64,000 nucleotides of DNA from Perilla frutescens (GCA_026008535.1 BRKX01000013.1:57609726-57673725); one strand, 5' to 3'; shown: positions 11,480 to 24,447, counted from the stretch's first letter. Numbers and translations: made by a program. The notes: generated by a model from the sequence alone, not told the origin.

Positions 11480-13855
11480 ATGAAGTCAGCCATAATACTC
11501 CATTTGTTTTCCTTGCTATGTTTAACCTCAACTATGGCGTTAGCAATATCTTTATCGAAGCCTGGCTGTCAGGAAAAGTGTGGAAATGTGACCATTCCCT
11601 ATCCTTTCGGGATTGGGTCGAAATGCAGTGCAAATTCCTCCTTCACAATCATCTGTCTACAAAACTCGACCAATCCTCCAACACCATTGTTGAGCAGCAT
11701 GGATGTGGAAGTAGTAAATATTTCTCTCTATGGTATCATCACAGTAAATCAGCCAGTATCCCCAGTGAATTGCTCTAATGTGCGGACAGTAGGATCTCTG
11801 CCAATATCATTTAAGGGAAGTCCGTTTACAATCTCAGCACATAACAACTTATTGGTCATATTAGGCTGCATGAATTCAGTGTGGTTGCGTGCTAACGAGA
11901 CGACGGTGGGAGGATGCACAGCCATATGTGATTCTAACTCCACAGACACCAGTTGCAATGGTGTGAACTGCTGCCAGACAGCAATTCCAATACCACTGAA
12001 GGAGTTGGAGTATACTTACAAAACCACTGAAGCGATCAGTAATGATAGGTCTTGTGGTTATGTTTTTCCAGTTGATAAGAAATGGTTCGAAGAGGGTTAC
12101 AAAAGCTATAAAGGCCTGTTTCCTGATATGTCAAATCCATTTAATCCAAAATTTGGACTTGCGCAGCTGGTTCTTGAGTGGGAATTCGGTGAACTCAATG
12201 GTCATAGTGATGGTATTTGCACATATTCTGATGATGATTGCCTATTACATTCTCTTGACTCTGGCCGCACATATGCTGATGACAGTGAAACTTGTCGGCG
12301 CAGACGTTATGATGATTTTTGCGGCCTTTATCCTACTCATCTTCTCTGCCAATCATTATCTAGTACTAAATCTACTGAGGCATATTCTTGCAGTGCAAAT
12401 TATAACAGTGATCGTAATTTAACCATTTTTGATGGATATGGTTATGTATCTACATCCAAGTACTGCTCTTGTCCCAAGGGGTATGAAGGGAACCCATATC
12501 TACCTAAAGGATGCAGTGATATAGACGAATGCAACGATGAAACACTGAATGACTGCGGATCATGGTCTTGCATCAACGTGAAAGGGGATTATATATGTCA
12601 AGATCCAAATATTAAGTATAAAACTCGTGTAAGAATAGCACTTATTAGTATTGGCGGTGTGTTTGGGGCACTGATTTTGCTACTTGGGGCTTGGATGCCC
12701 ACCAAAACCATTAGAAAAAGAATCAAGGATAAACACAAACGCAAGTGTTTAGCCTTATTGTTGGAACAACAGTTGTCCTCGATTGATAATGGCCTAGACA
12801 AAACGAGGTTGTTCAGTTCCAAAGAGTTGGCAAAAGCTACTGATCATTATAATGAGAATCGAATACTTGGTCATGGTGGTCAAGGCACTGTCTACAAAGG
12901 AATGTTGACTAATGGAAGGATCATAGCAGTCAAAAAGTTGAAGAGGAATAGGATAGAGGAAAAAGATCTTCAAGTCTTTTTGAACGAAGTAGTAATTCTC
13001 TCACAGATAAACCACAGGAATGTAGTTAAGCTAACAGGATGTTGTCTGGAGACTGAAGTTCCTCTTCTCGTGTATGAGTTCATCCCCAATGGCACCCTTT
13101 TCGAACACATCCACGAGCCTAATGAGGAATTCCCATTAACTTGGGAGATGCGTGTCAGAATTGCGAGAGAAGTAGCAGGTGCACTTGCTTATTTGCACTC
13201 CTCTGTTTCTGCACCTATTTATCATCGGGATATCAAGTCAACGAACATACTTTTGGATGATAAGTATCGAGCCAAACTTTCAGATTTCGGGACATCCAGA
13301 TCAATTGCTATTGATCAAACCCACCTGACTACACGAGTGTTGGGAACCTTCGGTTACTTTGATCCCGAATACTTCCAATCAAGTCAGTTTACTGACAAGA
13401 GTGATGTCTACAGTTTTGGAGTGGTTATGGTGGAGCTATTAACTGGAGAGAAAGCAATATCATCACTGAGATTAGAACTAGGGAGGAATTTAGCTACACA
13501 TTTTTTGCACTCAATGGAGGAAGATCAACTGTTTGATATTGTTGATGCAAGGGTCCTCAGAGAAGGGAAGAGGGAAGAAATTGAGTGTGTGGCTGAACTT
13601 GCTAGAAGATGTCTGCATTTTAGCGGGAAGAGAAGGCCAACGATGAAGGAAGTTGCAGCCGAGTTGGAAGCAATTCAAGAGGTCGAAGAATGCTCTAATG
13701 TTGTGCAAAATTGTGATGGCAGCGGCAGAGAGTGTCATTCTATTGAGATTGCTCATGAGTCTCATGACTTCTCTTCCACCTCGGAGAGCATGTATTTCGA
13801 CTCCATCACCCCATTTTCACCGGAAGCTGATCATCCATTGCTTGGTGAGCCCTAA
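11480..13855 (+). CDS. WAKL-2: intact wall-associated receptor kinase-like protein
   Basis: A 791-aa receptor kinase read without a break. ATG 11,480 (MKSA) was chosen because it opens a signal peptide and matches the MKSS/MKSF starts of WAKL-3 to -5; the longer frame upstream lacks an ATG start. Order: signal peptide 1-24; cysteine-rich GUB_WAK-type domain from C30 (QEKCGNVTIPYPFGIG); variable Tyr/Ser/Cys-rich segment about 246-327; EGF-Ca-like module 347-373 (DIDEC); membrane helix about 384-404; kinase from about 445 with GHGGQGTV (464-471), lysine K485, HRDIKSTN (582-589), DFG (602-604) and FDPEYF activation-segment end; C-terminal tail ending HPLLGEP. All catalytic residues are present. 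Typical WAK genes have introns in the coding region; this one has none. Expected role: plasma-membrane sensing of pectin or wall fragments. The ligand is not known. Confidence 0.93.
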   Translation: MKSAIILHLFSLLCLTSTMALAISLSKPGCQEKCGNVTIPYPFGIGSKCSANSSFTIICLQNSTNPPTPLLSSMDVEVVNISLYGIITVNQPVSPVNCSNVRTVGSLPISFKGSPFTISAHNNLLVILGCMNSVWLRANETTVGGCTAICDSNSTDTSCNGVNCCQTAIPIPLKELEYTYKTTEAISNDRSCGYVFPVDKKWFEEGYKSYKGLFPDMSNPFNPKFGLAQLVLEWEFGELNGHSDGICTYSDDDCLLHSLDSGRTYADDSETCRRRRYDDFCGLYPTHLLCQSLSSTKSTEAYSCSANYNSDRNLTIFDGYGYVSTSKYCSCPKGYEGNPYLPKGCSDIDECNDETLNDCGSWSCINVKGDYICQDPNIKYKTRVRIALISIGGVFGALILLLGAWMPTKTIRKRIKDKHKRKCLALLLEQQLSSIDNGLDKTRLFSSKELAKATDHYNENRILGHGGQGTVYKGMLTNGRIIAVKKLKRNRIEEKDLQVFLNEVVILSQINHRNVVKLTGCCLETEVPLLVYEFIPNGTLFEHIHEPNEEFPLTWEMRVRIAREVAGALAYLHSSVSAPIYHRDIKSTNILLDDKYRAKLSDFGTSRSIAIDQTHLTTRVLGTFGYFDPEYFQSSQFTDKSDVYSFGVVMVELLTGEKAISSLRLELGRNLATHFLHSMEEDQLFDIVDARVLREGKREEIECVAELARRCLHFSGKRRPTMKEVAAELEAIQEVEECSNVVQNCDGSGRECHSIEIAHESHDFSSTSESMYFDSITPFSPEADHPLLGEP

Positions 13856-14490
13856 ATAACAGTGCATGCTTTCAACTTAATCCACCAGATCAATGGGAAA
13901 TCTTAAGCACTACTTTCGTTCTGATCTGCTTTGGTTTGAATAAATTTTTTAAATCATCCTACTTCTTTTGGCAATTTGTGTAGATGTGATAATTTTTTTA
14001 TGGTTTTGATCTTGAATTGTGGCAAGGGCTTGCAGAGTATGTTGTGTATTCAGTGTGTTTGTAATCTTAGACTTTGATATGTTGAAGTTTAATGCTTCTT
14101 GGTTGGTGATTATGTGAACAAATATTGTTGGAATTTGAAGAACTAAAATATATATAGGCTTAATATTCCAAAATCAAATTGAGGACATGCACCATGCTAA
14201 CAAAGATTTACGTTAACCGATAAATATTGGGATTAAAATTATAAAACCTCTTGAAAGTTCATGAACTTCGCAATAGTCTGCAAGTTCCAAACCTGATACA
14301 GAGTATTAACATAGCATTTCTACAGCAGAGGGAGCAATGAGTCATTTGCAGCGTTAATCGCGGTATTAGTATTTACATACGGGAAGGCGTAAACACTAAC
14401 GCAACACAACTAAAAGAACGCATAGATACAGCCCAAGCTAAATACATCAAGAGGGTTGACAGAAGACTTTCATGATCATATACAATCAGG
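13856..14490 (+). repeat. Duplicated flank: WAKL 3'UTR plus copied MAF1 3'UTR
   Basis: Homologous to 2,823-3,406, 28,007-28,653 and 43,059-43,656 (shared 'gagggagcaatgagtcattt' and 'gaagactttcatgatcatat'). The match to the native MAF1 3' end is lost after the CAGG at 14,490. Confidence 0.8.
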
Positions 14491-14690
14491 AAAATAAAAG
14501 TGGTTGTGGGCCATGCAAGGCACGCAGGTCCACAACCCAACTTAACAGAAAATAACCCAATAATAAATAACAGACTAAAACTGAATAAACAAATAAATAA
14601 TAACTAAATCAATTAACCCGCACTGCCATGCGTGCATACGCCTACAAATTAGGCCTATCAGTTTATGTTGCAATGGTCTTGATTTTAGAG

Positions 14691-14790
14691 TGTTGTAATT
14701 GTTTGCTGCTTATGTTTTTGATTCAGTTCAATGTGTTTATATTGCAAGAATTTAATATGTTGAATGTTTCTTCTTCGTGTTGGTGGTGAT
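14691..14790 (+). repeat. Relic of a WAKL-4-type 3'UTR
   Basis: 'ttgtaattgtttg', 'tgtttttgattcagttca', 'aagaatttaatatg' and 'aatgtttcttcttcgtgttg' occur in the same order directly after the WAKL-4 stop (36,930-37,020) and again at 28,841-28,940. No coding sequence of that lineage remains next to it. Confidence 0.65.
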
Positions 14791-17700
14791 TATGTGTAAG
14801 TTGTTTAACTGAACTAGGTTACCAATCTCATGCATACTTTTACTACTTTTGTTTATCTGTTCTTGGTTCTGTTTCAATCACTATAAAGAACACGTGTAGT
14901 AAACTGAAAACATGCATGCACACACAGATAAGTAATTTTTGAATATTTATATATAGTTAAAATTTGCATAAGAAACTACATATAAAATATGGACCCCGTT
15001 AAAATACATGAAACTTTTATGTTATACACACACACACAAAGTATATTATTCTTCTTTTTATTTTAGAGATAAATATTTCAGTTTTATATACAATACAATA
15101 TAAAGGAAAAATTATAAAAAAAAACCCACCAACAATAATATTCATACATCATATATAATGTGGTGGAACTAGAAATCAATCTCGATTTACAAATGACCGG
15201 TTGGGAATTCAAAAATAACTTGTCGGGAGTTTCATTACCTTTAGAAATTTAGGATTAATATAAACTCATAGAAGCAATATCTTAACAATGATTTTCTTGT
15301 CAATCTATAGTAGTGAAGTTAAAAAAATGTGACCATAATAAATAATTTTTTAGTAAATTAGTAAGTTTTTAAAAAAAAAAAATTAGTGGAAAATCTCTAG
15401 AAAACTTACGAGCAATTATTAATAAGTACAGAAAATAAAGAATGGAAAAAAATATATTAGAGAACTCTTAATTTGTTTTGTATTTAATTTTTAAAATAGT
15501 ACAATAAATGCAAATAAAAATAAACTATTACATGTCCAATTAAATTGGATTACTAAAATCTACATTCTAATTAATTGTATCATTTTGTATATGATATTCT
15601 AAAATTATTATTATACTCTAACACAATATATTCTAAATGAATTTTTTTCCTAATATGTAGTTGGAATAGTGAGTAACAAATTTGTAGTTTCTAATATGAA
15701 TTATTGTATACATTTTTGTGATATATATGTTGAAAATTTGTAGAAAAACTTACATCAACACTTGTTGTGTTCTTTCTAATGGTAAATATTGAAAATAATA
15801 GAGTTTAGAGATATATTCATTTACATATCTACGACTCCTATATTCACATTATAAAATGTACACCTATTATATTTATAGCTCTATATTATTATCCTGAATT
15901 ACAATGATAGAAAATAATTTGATATTGCATTGATTTTAAGTTCAATTAAAAAGTATGAAAACAATATAATGAATTCGATGTTTGATGTTTGAAAGTTATT
16001 GCAGAATTTGTTCATCCAATAAAACAATTATAATGATGAATAACTTTTTAACAAATTTTACTTTTGTGCATGTAAATAGGTCATTAATTACATAGATGAT
16101 TTATAGTAATTAATCGAAACAAAAAATTAAATTAATCCAAATGGTACTTTAATAAGTAATTTGGTTTAACAATTGTAGGCTCGAGTGAATATTTATAAAC
16201 CTACTTGGTTATGTTTAATAAATTAATTATGTATCATTTAAGTCTACAATCATTCTCCAAGCTATAAAAAAATGTATATTATTTTATACAATATTCATCA
16301 AAAAAAATTTATTTAATCAACCGACTAATATTAATGATCTATAATTGTTCCTAATTGTGATTAATCATTTTGAATCATGACATAGGAACGTGGAGATTTG
16401 TTATATCCTAGAGATATAAAACTATGTAAAAAGCTAGTCTGCCACAATTTTAAACATATAAGCAATAATGTATAGTGTTTTTTATTTATGTCGATCTTGT
16501 TTGCTAATTAACCTAAAAATTTGATATAAATTAATTAGAATCGTAATAATATTTTAATAATATATTATTCTCATAGATTAGTTAGGAATATAATAGTAAT
16601 ATATTAATATATTAGATTATCTAGATTAATTAGAATTGTAATAGTATTATAATAATATATATTAGATAATTACATTATTGCCCTTAAATAAAATAAAAAA
16701 TAGGGTTATAATAGGTAAATTCAAAATTGTGAGATAAATATTTTTTATATTAGTATAGACATAGATTAGACAATTATTTATTCTTTTAAATATACATGTC
16801 ATAAATCTAATGAATGGAATATAAGGTGGAACATCAAATTGGAATAGAGGATCTCGTCTGCTATTTTGGTTGTTCCTCACATGTCATCCGCATCGGATTA
16901 TTTTTTTTATTTTTTTTACACAATTTAATCATATTTTCCGATTTCAATACTAGAGAAATCTGATCATCTAGCCCACTTTTATACCTCACTATCAAATTCA
17001 TTATTACAATAATGTATAATATAAAAATAAAAAATTATTATAATATAACCAATCTTCATCAACATTTACTATTAAGAATTGAAACTTTAAAAAATTATAC
17101 ACCCTAATTTGCTACGCTACTCTTTTTTCACCGATGAAATCCTTTAGTCCAATTTCTCTATCTCATTTTTTTGTATCACTATGAAATTTAATATTTTAAG
17201 AATATTTATTATAAAAATAAAATTTGTTAGCATAACCAATATTAATTAACATTTATCGCAAATAATTTAAATTCTAAAAAAATTATATACCCTAATCTTG
17301 AGATTCTCAAACCTAAAAATCAATTATATTAACTAAAAATATAAATTAAATAATAAAAAATAATTATAAACTATAATTGTTTGGAATTAACCTTAAATAA
17401 TAATCGTACAATTAAATTAAGTTAAAAGAAATTAATTGAAATTAAAGAAAAACTAATAAAATTTATAATGGGACACCATGTAGGAGAGAGAAAGTGAATT
17501 AGACGATTTCAATTGACAATCTTTGGTCTTTTAATTTATTTTTATTGATGTATTTCGATGGTAATATTAATCAAACTTGGAATAATCAGTCCACCGGCCG
17601 ACCGAGGATGAGATTCTCGATTCCAGATTTGGTGCTCCAACCTGTATTCCACAATCGATTTAACAAGTTTAATAATAGATATTATAAAAATAAAAATTAA

Positions 17701-18122
17701 TTATAATATAATCGACCTAGTCACATCTATCAACAAAAGATTGAAATTTTAAAAATTATAAATCATATTTTTAAAATAATCAACCATAATACTCATTTCT
17801 TTGAAAATTAAATACTAAAAAATTATCATAAACCCTAATTGGGTGGGTTGAACCCTAAAAATAATCATAAAATTAAACTAAAACATAATAAATTAAAATT
17901 GATGAAAAAAATGGAAGAAAACTTCATAAATTTGATGGTGGAATACGGATTAGAACATCAAATCTGAAATAGATGATCCCATCCGGGCCCACAGATGGTT
18001 ACTGGACTCCATTAACTCCAAACTTACTATTGCCGTACGTGACCGTTGACTTGGAAGACTTTTGAATATAGCCCATGCATCTTAATTAATTAATTAATTA
18101 CTAGGAAAGATTAATCTGTTGC
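14791..18122. repeat. Intergenic block, copy 1 (paralogous to 28,941-32,440)
   Basis: About 3.3 kb of AT-rich DNA nearly collinear with 28,941-32,440. It includes dispersed-family repeats in reverse orientation (16,960-17,960) and ends in a WAKL promoter module (W-box TTGACT near 18,046). That module was cut by insertion of the gypsy element at 18,128. The MULE-like insertion found at 31,486 in the other copy is absent here (position about 17,320). No gene seen. Confidence 0.65.
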
Positions 18123-18127
18123 AATCC

Positions 18128-20340
18128 TGTAACGCCCCGGTCCCGGAAGAATAGTGACAAGGGACCGGTGCGCTACTAGGGGAAAGGGGGAAGGGGTTGT
18201 TGCATAAAGATAATTATAGAAATAGGGTTAGTGCCCCAAACATTTGGGCAACATAACCTTTGTATTCTGAAATAGAACCACCCACGAGAGTGTTCAGAAG
18301 GAATGAGGTTAGTGCCCCAAACATTTGGGCAGCATAACCTCTGTAACTGGAATTAAAGCACGCTCTAAGGCGTCTTAGAAGGAACTTAAATCAATAAACG
18401 ATCATCAAAGGGAACTTATCCCACCAAATAAATGTAAAGGAACATCATATGAATATGCTGAAATCATAACATGCTTCAAGCAATTGAAGACAAGCTGTAT
18501 CAGAGTGAACGGAACAAAGCGCGGAGCACAATTCAAGTAAAATTATTTGCAAGCACTTAACTGATTTAGAGTATCTAAGATTTCTGAACAACACAAAAAG
18601 AGCAAGTATATAACAAAAAGATAGCCCTTGCCTCAGCTCGATCATCTTCCAGCCTGCCTCTCAACCTGAAAATATTTTAGAAAAGATTTGGGCTGAGTAC
18701 TAGTGTACCCAGTGGCAAATTTTGATAAACAGTTCATAATCATTTTATAAATATGAATATTGTATCCACACAAGTATAACAATGGAAAGGTTTCAAAACT
18801 AAAAAGCATTCCATGTATACAAAGCTTCTTTTAACCTTACTTGCACTCTCTAACTCAACTGTCCCTTCCTACAGTGTCTTAACTTATATACACGTCCTCC
18901 AGCCCAGCTGTCTAATAAAGGATAGTGTATATGGTCCCAAAGCTTTAAGGATCCGAACTCGAGTCTAGTTAAACACTCAATGTTTTCGTAGGATACTGGC
19001 GAACGCGAACAGTGAGACAAATTATTTTGATACAGATATTCATGCTTCACAGTTGATAAATAGTTGAGCTTAATAGCTGAACATAATTTGAGAAAAATAT
19101 AACCCACCTGGAAATCAGATCTGGAACAGCTAGATCTAGATTCTGATTCTGGTCTCAACTAGAAGTCTCCTTCTTCTGTGCCTACAAGATTATCCGGCAA
19201 CTTAGTTTCGATAAAAGACTATCATTGGGTCAAAATCTAACATTTCTTAGCCATGAAATAAATATTATAATATCTACTATCTTAATACGCAGCACCTGGG
19301 TCATCAAAATATTTTGACTCTTAAGGGAACTTTACTCAAGGCATTTTTATAAAGAAAAACCATTTTGGAAGTTTTGGCATACGGGGTGGTCAAACCCGTA
19401 TCCTAAAATTAATTTGGTACAAATAAATTCATACCGCAAGATCGGCCCATTAGAAAAATATGAAACTTTAAATAAAAATACTATATTTTGACACGGAACA
19501 ACTTTTGAGCTTAAAAATACGATAGAGCTATCCACGAAGGATAGATCTGAAAAAGACTATAATTTAATAATCGGATACTCAAAATATACCCGAAATTAAA
19601 AAGTGACAACATGGAAAATGTATATAAATATACATAGAACATAAAACCCTAAAGACACTTTTTGATCCGGCGACCCGAAAGAGTCACCGATTTGAGAGGG
19701 TGGTTGCGACTTTTGGCGGCAGTCACGACGATTTTCCATCGTGATCGTCCGTCGTGTCATCATTTCAATCACGTATTCGTGATTTACGCGTTGACACCTT
19801 CAAAATGACTATTTCAAAAATGAAATGGGAAACTAGAGTCGTACCTTCTCTAGAAGCTGCTCGGCGTTTCGATTTTGAAAATGAATGAAAAATGAAACCT
19901 TAACCTCCTATTTATAGAAGAAAAATAAATAGGATAATAACGAATAAAAGAAAGAGGATAATGATGGAATAGGATAATTATGGAAAAAGAATAGGATAAT
20001 TACGAATAGGATAATATTTCGAAAAAGAAATTGGATAATGACGGATGTGCCTTAGTTATCCAAATCTATTACCTTTCACCCTAAAATTGTGCCAAGTGTT
20101 CATTTGAACTTGAAATTGGAATATTCAAAGTTTGGCACGATCCTTGAAATATTATCTATCAGCCCGAGAAAAATATCAGAGCATATTTTTAAAACAATTT
20201 TTGACCAAATAAATTTAACAGATTTCCCCCGGCTGCGATTTTCCTTTATTTGAATCCTTTAAGGACCCAACTTCTTTCCTAGATTACCCTCAGGCAACAT
20301 AAGTCGAGTAAAACCTTCTAAAATATTTCGGGGTATTACA
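18128..20340 (-). repeat. 3' LTR of the gypsy element
   Basis: 2,213 bp. Near-identical to 22,085-24,447 but 150 bp shorter: at about 19,104-19,112 it lacks the block found at about 23,061-23,220. Contains a tandem pair of units carrying 'tagtgccccaaacatttggg' (about 18,228 and 18,307). Confidence 0.93.
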
Positions 20341-20353
20341 TTCTACCCCCCTT
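20341..20353 (-). other. Polypurine tract of the gypsy element
   Basis: On the minus strand AAGGGGGGTAGAA lies directly before the 3' LTR, the expected position of the plus-strand primer. Confidence 0.7.
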
Positions 20354-20417
20354 AATAAAAATTTCGTCCCGAAATTTGCGTACTTCTATAGGGTAAATCA
20401 GGGCACATTTCATTGAT

Positions 20418-20720
20418 TTAACTTTCAAGCTCCCATGTAGCTTCATCTCTCCCATGGATATTCCATAGGACTTTCACCAGTGATATCTGTTTGATCCGTA
20501 ATTCTTGGACCCCTCGGTCAAGAATAGCATCTGGTCTTTCTTCATAAGAAAAATTCCGGTTCAGGAATATCTCCTCATTCTTTATAACGTGTTTAGGATT
20601 CAACTTACACTTCCTCAACATTAAGACATCAATCACGTTATGAACCTTAGCTGGAATCAGCAATATGACTAGTTTATAAGCTACCTCATCATTCCTAGCT
20701 AAAAATCTATTTATCTCAGG
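20418..20720 (-). pseudogene. Integrase C-terminal/chromodomain-like remnant
   Basis: An open frame of about 100 codons on the minus strand contains NDEVAYKL, HNVIDVLMLRK, SYEERPDAILD and SLVKVLW...EATWELES. These match the pattern at the end of Ty3/gypsy chromovirus polyproteins (integrase C-terminus and chromodomain-like end). Gag, protease, reverse transcriptase and the rest of integrase are missing. Its position just before the polypurine tract is as expected. Confidence 0.75.
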
Positions 20721-20726
20721 TCGCAA

Positions 20727-22069
20727 ATCTTACTAAGACGTATACTCTGCCTTGGTCCACTTTAACTTGATGCACATAACTCTTCATACATTCTGCTTTA
20801 CATCTTTCTTCGAATATTCTTTAGCATCATCCTTTAAGTCGAGAGAGAGAGAGAGAGAGAGAGAATAGATATCGATCCACTTAAATCAAAGCATATTATC
20901 TCGATCATCGTATACGTCACGCTGAACTTGAGACATTCAGTCTTGCACTTATTCTTCCTCCTCGATCAAAAACGTATAGAGGCAGGTGCAGCGAGAACGG
21001 ATCTATCTATCGCGATTCTTCATCGACATTCGAAATTCTCCCAACATGCTCCTCAAATGCGCATATGCACGCGAACGACATTTCCTAGAAATCCATATAA
21101 CTCAAGCCATCTAAAAGAATATACTTATCCATTCTAAGTTCTTTCTACGTTCAAATCTACAAGGCACTACATAATTGTTCCCACCTTCTTAGTCAATCTG
21201 TTCTTTATAATCATTCATTAGTTTCTCGGTTAAACCGGAATCTAGATGTCCCAGACATCCCATTAAAACCATAGGCGAACCACGGCCTTGCCGTGAATCC
21301 TTTTTCATGTAGGATTCAATCCAAACATGACATAACACATTCTTTTAAAACTTCACATCATAACAAATTGACACATTTAAGTGGAACCAATCCATGTGGG
21401 CTCATAATCTTGAACATGGAAAAACACTTAATCAACCTATGTTCCACAAGAATCTTAACAATCATCAACTTAAAATCCAATCTATGTGCATAAGCCACAG
21501 CTAGCTATGTTCATCCACATTCTCAATCAAATCATTCTATGTTCACATTCCATCTGCATAAGCATTCTAGGTTTCCTAACACTTTAACATTCTCACATTT
21601 CCAATCACTTACACATTGTAACATTTCTAATCATAGGACATTGATTACTATCATCACACTTTCTTTCGGAACATATCATGGACATATATTCCCATTCAAA
21701 ACAATCATTCAATACAATCTGGGCACAAAGTCCCACAATTTTACCATCATGGACAAGAGTCCCTTTCATTCATAACCATCATCACATGGACATATTGTCC
21801 CAAAATGATACCATTATCCTTTCAAAACCGTCATTGGCGCGACTTTTCATAAATACCATGAATGTGGAGAATGGTCCTTATCTACATTTTCTTTTTCTAA
21901 ATCAGTAAACATCATTGAATCTCAAAAATATTTTAACTCACGTACCTTTATTTTTGAAGCAGATGAGTGCGGTGCAGGCGACGTGCTAGGCTATCAGACA
22001 ATCAATTAAGAGACTACACTGAGAACTAGACTCAATCAACAATATGACAGGCCTGCAGAGTTGCAGCCT
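20727..22069 (-). other. Non-coding interior of the gypsy element
   Basis: No long frame on either strand. Contains a (GA)n tract at about 20,840-20,864 and a short hairpin (CACGGCCTTGCCGTG, about 21,281). The sequence between the primer-binding site and the integrase relic has replaced or lost gag-pol. Confidence 0.6.
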
Positions 22070-22081
22070 GCTCTGATACCA
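22070..22081 (-). other. Primer-binding site (initiator tRNA-Met)
   Basis: Minus strand TGGTATCAGAGC, three bases after the 5' LTR. This is the standard plant LTR-element primer-binding site complementary to the 3' end of initiator tRNA-Met, and it fixes the element's orientation. Confidence 0.9.
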
Positions 22082-22084
22082 CTC

Positions 22085-24447
22085 TGTAACGCCCCGGTCC
22101 CGGAAGAATAGTGACAAGGGACCGGTGCGCTACTAGGGGAAAGGGGGAAGGGGTTGTTGCATAAAGATAATTATAGAAATAGGGTTAGTGCCCCAAACAT
22201 TTGGGCAACATAACCTTTGTATTCTGAAATAGAACCACCCACGAGAGTGTTCAGAAGGAATGAGGTTAGTGCCCCAAACATTTGGGCAGCATAACCTCTG
22301 TAACTGGAATTAAAGCACGCTCTAAGGCGTCTTAGAAGGAACTTAAATCAATAAACGATCATCAAAGGGAACTTATCCCACCAAATAAATGTAAAGGAAC
22401 ATCATATGAATATGCTGAAATCATAACATGCTTCAAGCAATTGAAGACAAGCTGTATCAGAGTGAACGGAACAAAGCGCGGAGCACAATTCAAGTAAAAT
22501 TATTTGCAAGCACTTAACTGATTTAGAGTATCTAAGATTTCTGAACAACACAAAAAGAGCAAGTATATAACAAAAAGATAGCCCTTGCCTCAGCTCGATC
22601 ATCTTCCAGCCTGCCTCTCAACCTGAAAATATTTTAGAAAAGATTTGGGCTGAGTACTAGTGTACCCAGTGGCAAATTTTGATAAACAGTTCATAATCAT
22701 TTTATAAATATGAATATTGTATCCACACAAGTATAACAATGGAAAGGTTTCAAAACTAAAAAGCATTCCATGTATACAAAGCTTCTTTTAACCTTACTTG
22801 CACTCTCTAACTCAACTGTCCCTTCCTACAGTGTCTTAACTTATATACACATCCTCCAGCCCAGCTGTCTAATAAAGGATAGTGTATATGGTCCCAAAGC
22901 TTTAAGGATCCGAACTCGAGTCTAGTTAAGCACTCAATGTTTTCGTAGGATACTGGCGAACGCGAACAGTGAGACAAATTATTTTGATACAGATATTCAT
23001 GCTTCACAGTTGATAAATAGTTGAGCTTAATAGCTGAACATAATTTGAGAAAAATATAACCAATAATCAGAGTAAGCGGAAAAGAACGTAGCGCATTTAT
23101 TCAGACTCAAAAGGAAGCATGTTCTCAGTTAGACTCCATAGCGGAAAAAGAAACATATACATCAAACGATAGCCCTTCAGCCTTAGCACAGCCGTCCACC
23201 ATCCCGCAGCTCATCCTGATAATCTGATCTGGATAGCTAGATCTAGATTCTGATTCTGGTCTCAACTAGAAGTCTCCTTCTTCTGTGCCTACAAGATTAT
23301 CCGGCAACTTAGTTTCGATAAAAGACTATCATTGGGTCAAAATCTAACCTTTCTTAGCCATGAAATAAATATTATAATATCTACTATCTTAATACGCAGC
23401 ACCTGGGTCATCAAAATATTTTGACTCTTAAGGGAACTTTACTCAAGGCATTTTTATAAAGAAAAACCATTTTGGAAGTTTTGGCATACGGGGTGGTCAA
23501 ACCCGTATCCTAAAATTAATTTGGTACAAATAAATTCATACCGCAAGATCGGCCCATTAGAAAAATATGAAACTTTAAATAAAAATACTATATTTTGACA
23601 CGGAACAACTTTTGAGCTTAAAAATACGATAGAGCTATCCACGAAGGATAGATCTGAAAAAGACTATAATTTAATAATCGGATACTCAAAATATACCCGA
23701 AATTAAAAAGTGACAACATGGAAAATGTATATAAATATACATAGAACATAAAACCCTAAAGACACTTTTTGATCCGGCGACCCGAAAGAGTCACCGATTT
23801 GAGAGGGTGGTTGCGACTTTTGGCGGCAGTCACGACGATTTTCCATCGTGATCGTCCGTCGTGTCATCATTTCAATCACGTATTCGTGATTTACGCGTTG
23901 ACACCTTCAAAATGACTATTTCAAAAATGAAATGGGAAACTAGAGTCGTACCTTCTCTAGAAGCTGCTCGGCGTTTCGATTTTGAAAATGAATGAAAAAT
24001 GAAACCTTAACCTCCTATTTATAGAAGAAAAATAAATAGGATAATAACGAATAAAAGAAAGAGGATAATGATGGAATAGGATAATTATGGAAAAAGAATA
24101 GGATAATTACGAATAGGATAATATTTCGAAAAAGAAATTGGATAATGACGGATGTGCCTTAGTTATCCAAATCTATTACCTTTCACCCTAAAATTGTGCC
24201 AAGTGTTCATTTGAACTTGAAATTGGAATATTCAAAGTTTGGCACGATCCTTGAAATATTATCTATCAGCCCGAGAAAAATATCAGAGCATATTTTTAAA
24301 ACAATTTTTGACCAAATAAATTTAACAGATTTCCCCCGGCTGCGATTTTCCTTTATTTGAATCCTTTAAGGACCCAACTTCTTTCCTAGATTACCCTCAG
24401 GCAACATAAGTCGAGTAAAACCTTCTAAAATATTTCGGGGTATTACA
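22085..24447 (-). repeat. 5' LTR of the gypsy element
   Basis: 2,363 bp. It keeps the 150-bp block (about 23,061-23,220) absent from the other LTR. That block resembles an upstream part of the same LTR ('cagagtaagcgga' compared with 'cagagtgaacgga', and both have 'gatagccctt'), so the LTR originally held a diverged internal repeat. Confidence 0.93.

Larger units (their letters stand above)
18128..24447 (-). mobile_element. Ty3/gypsy LTR retrotransposon, internally deleted, minus orientation
   Basis: 6,320 bp bounded by a perfect 5-bp target duplication AATCC (18,123-18,127 and 24,448-24,452). The two LTRs start and end TG...CA. Read on the minus strand the LTR begins TGTAATACCCC, a primer-binding site for initiator tRNA-Met follows the 5' LTR, and a G-rich polypurine tract precedes the 3' LTR. 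The interior is only 1,744 bp and keeps just a C-terminal integrase piece, so the element cannot move by itself. Few differences are visible between the LTRs apart from one 150-bp indel, which suggests recent insertion. The empty site is visible in the paralogous block near 32,446 and at about 25,060. Confidence 0.93.

Noticed and set aside
18445..19158. Short minus-strand frames repeated at 22,402-23,007 (for example starting MIELRQGLSFCYIL)
   Set aside because: They are identical because they lie in the two LTRs; no LTR protein is expected.
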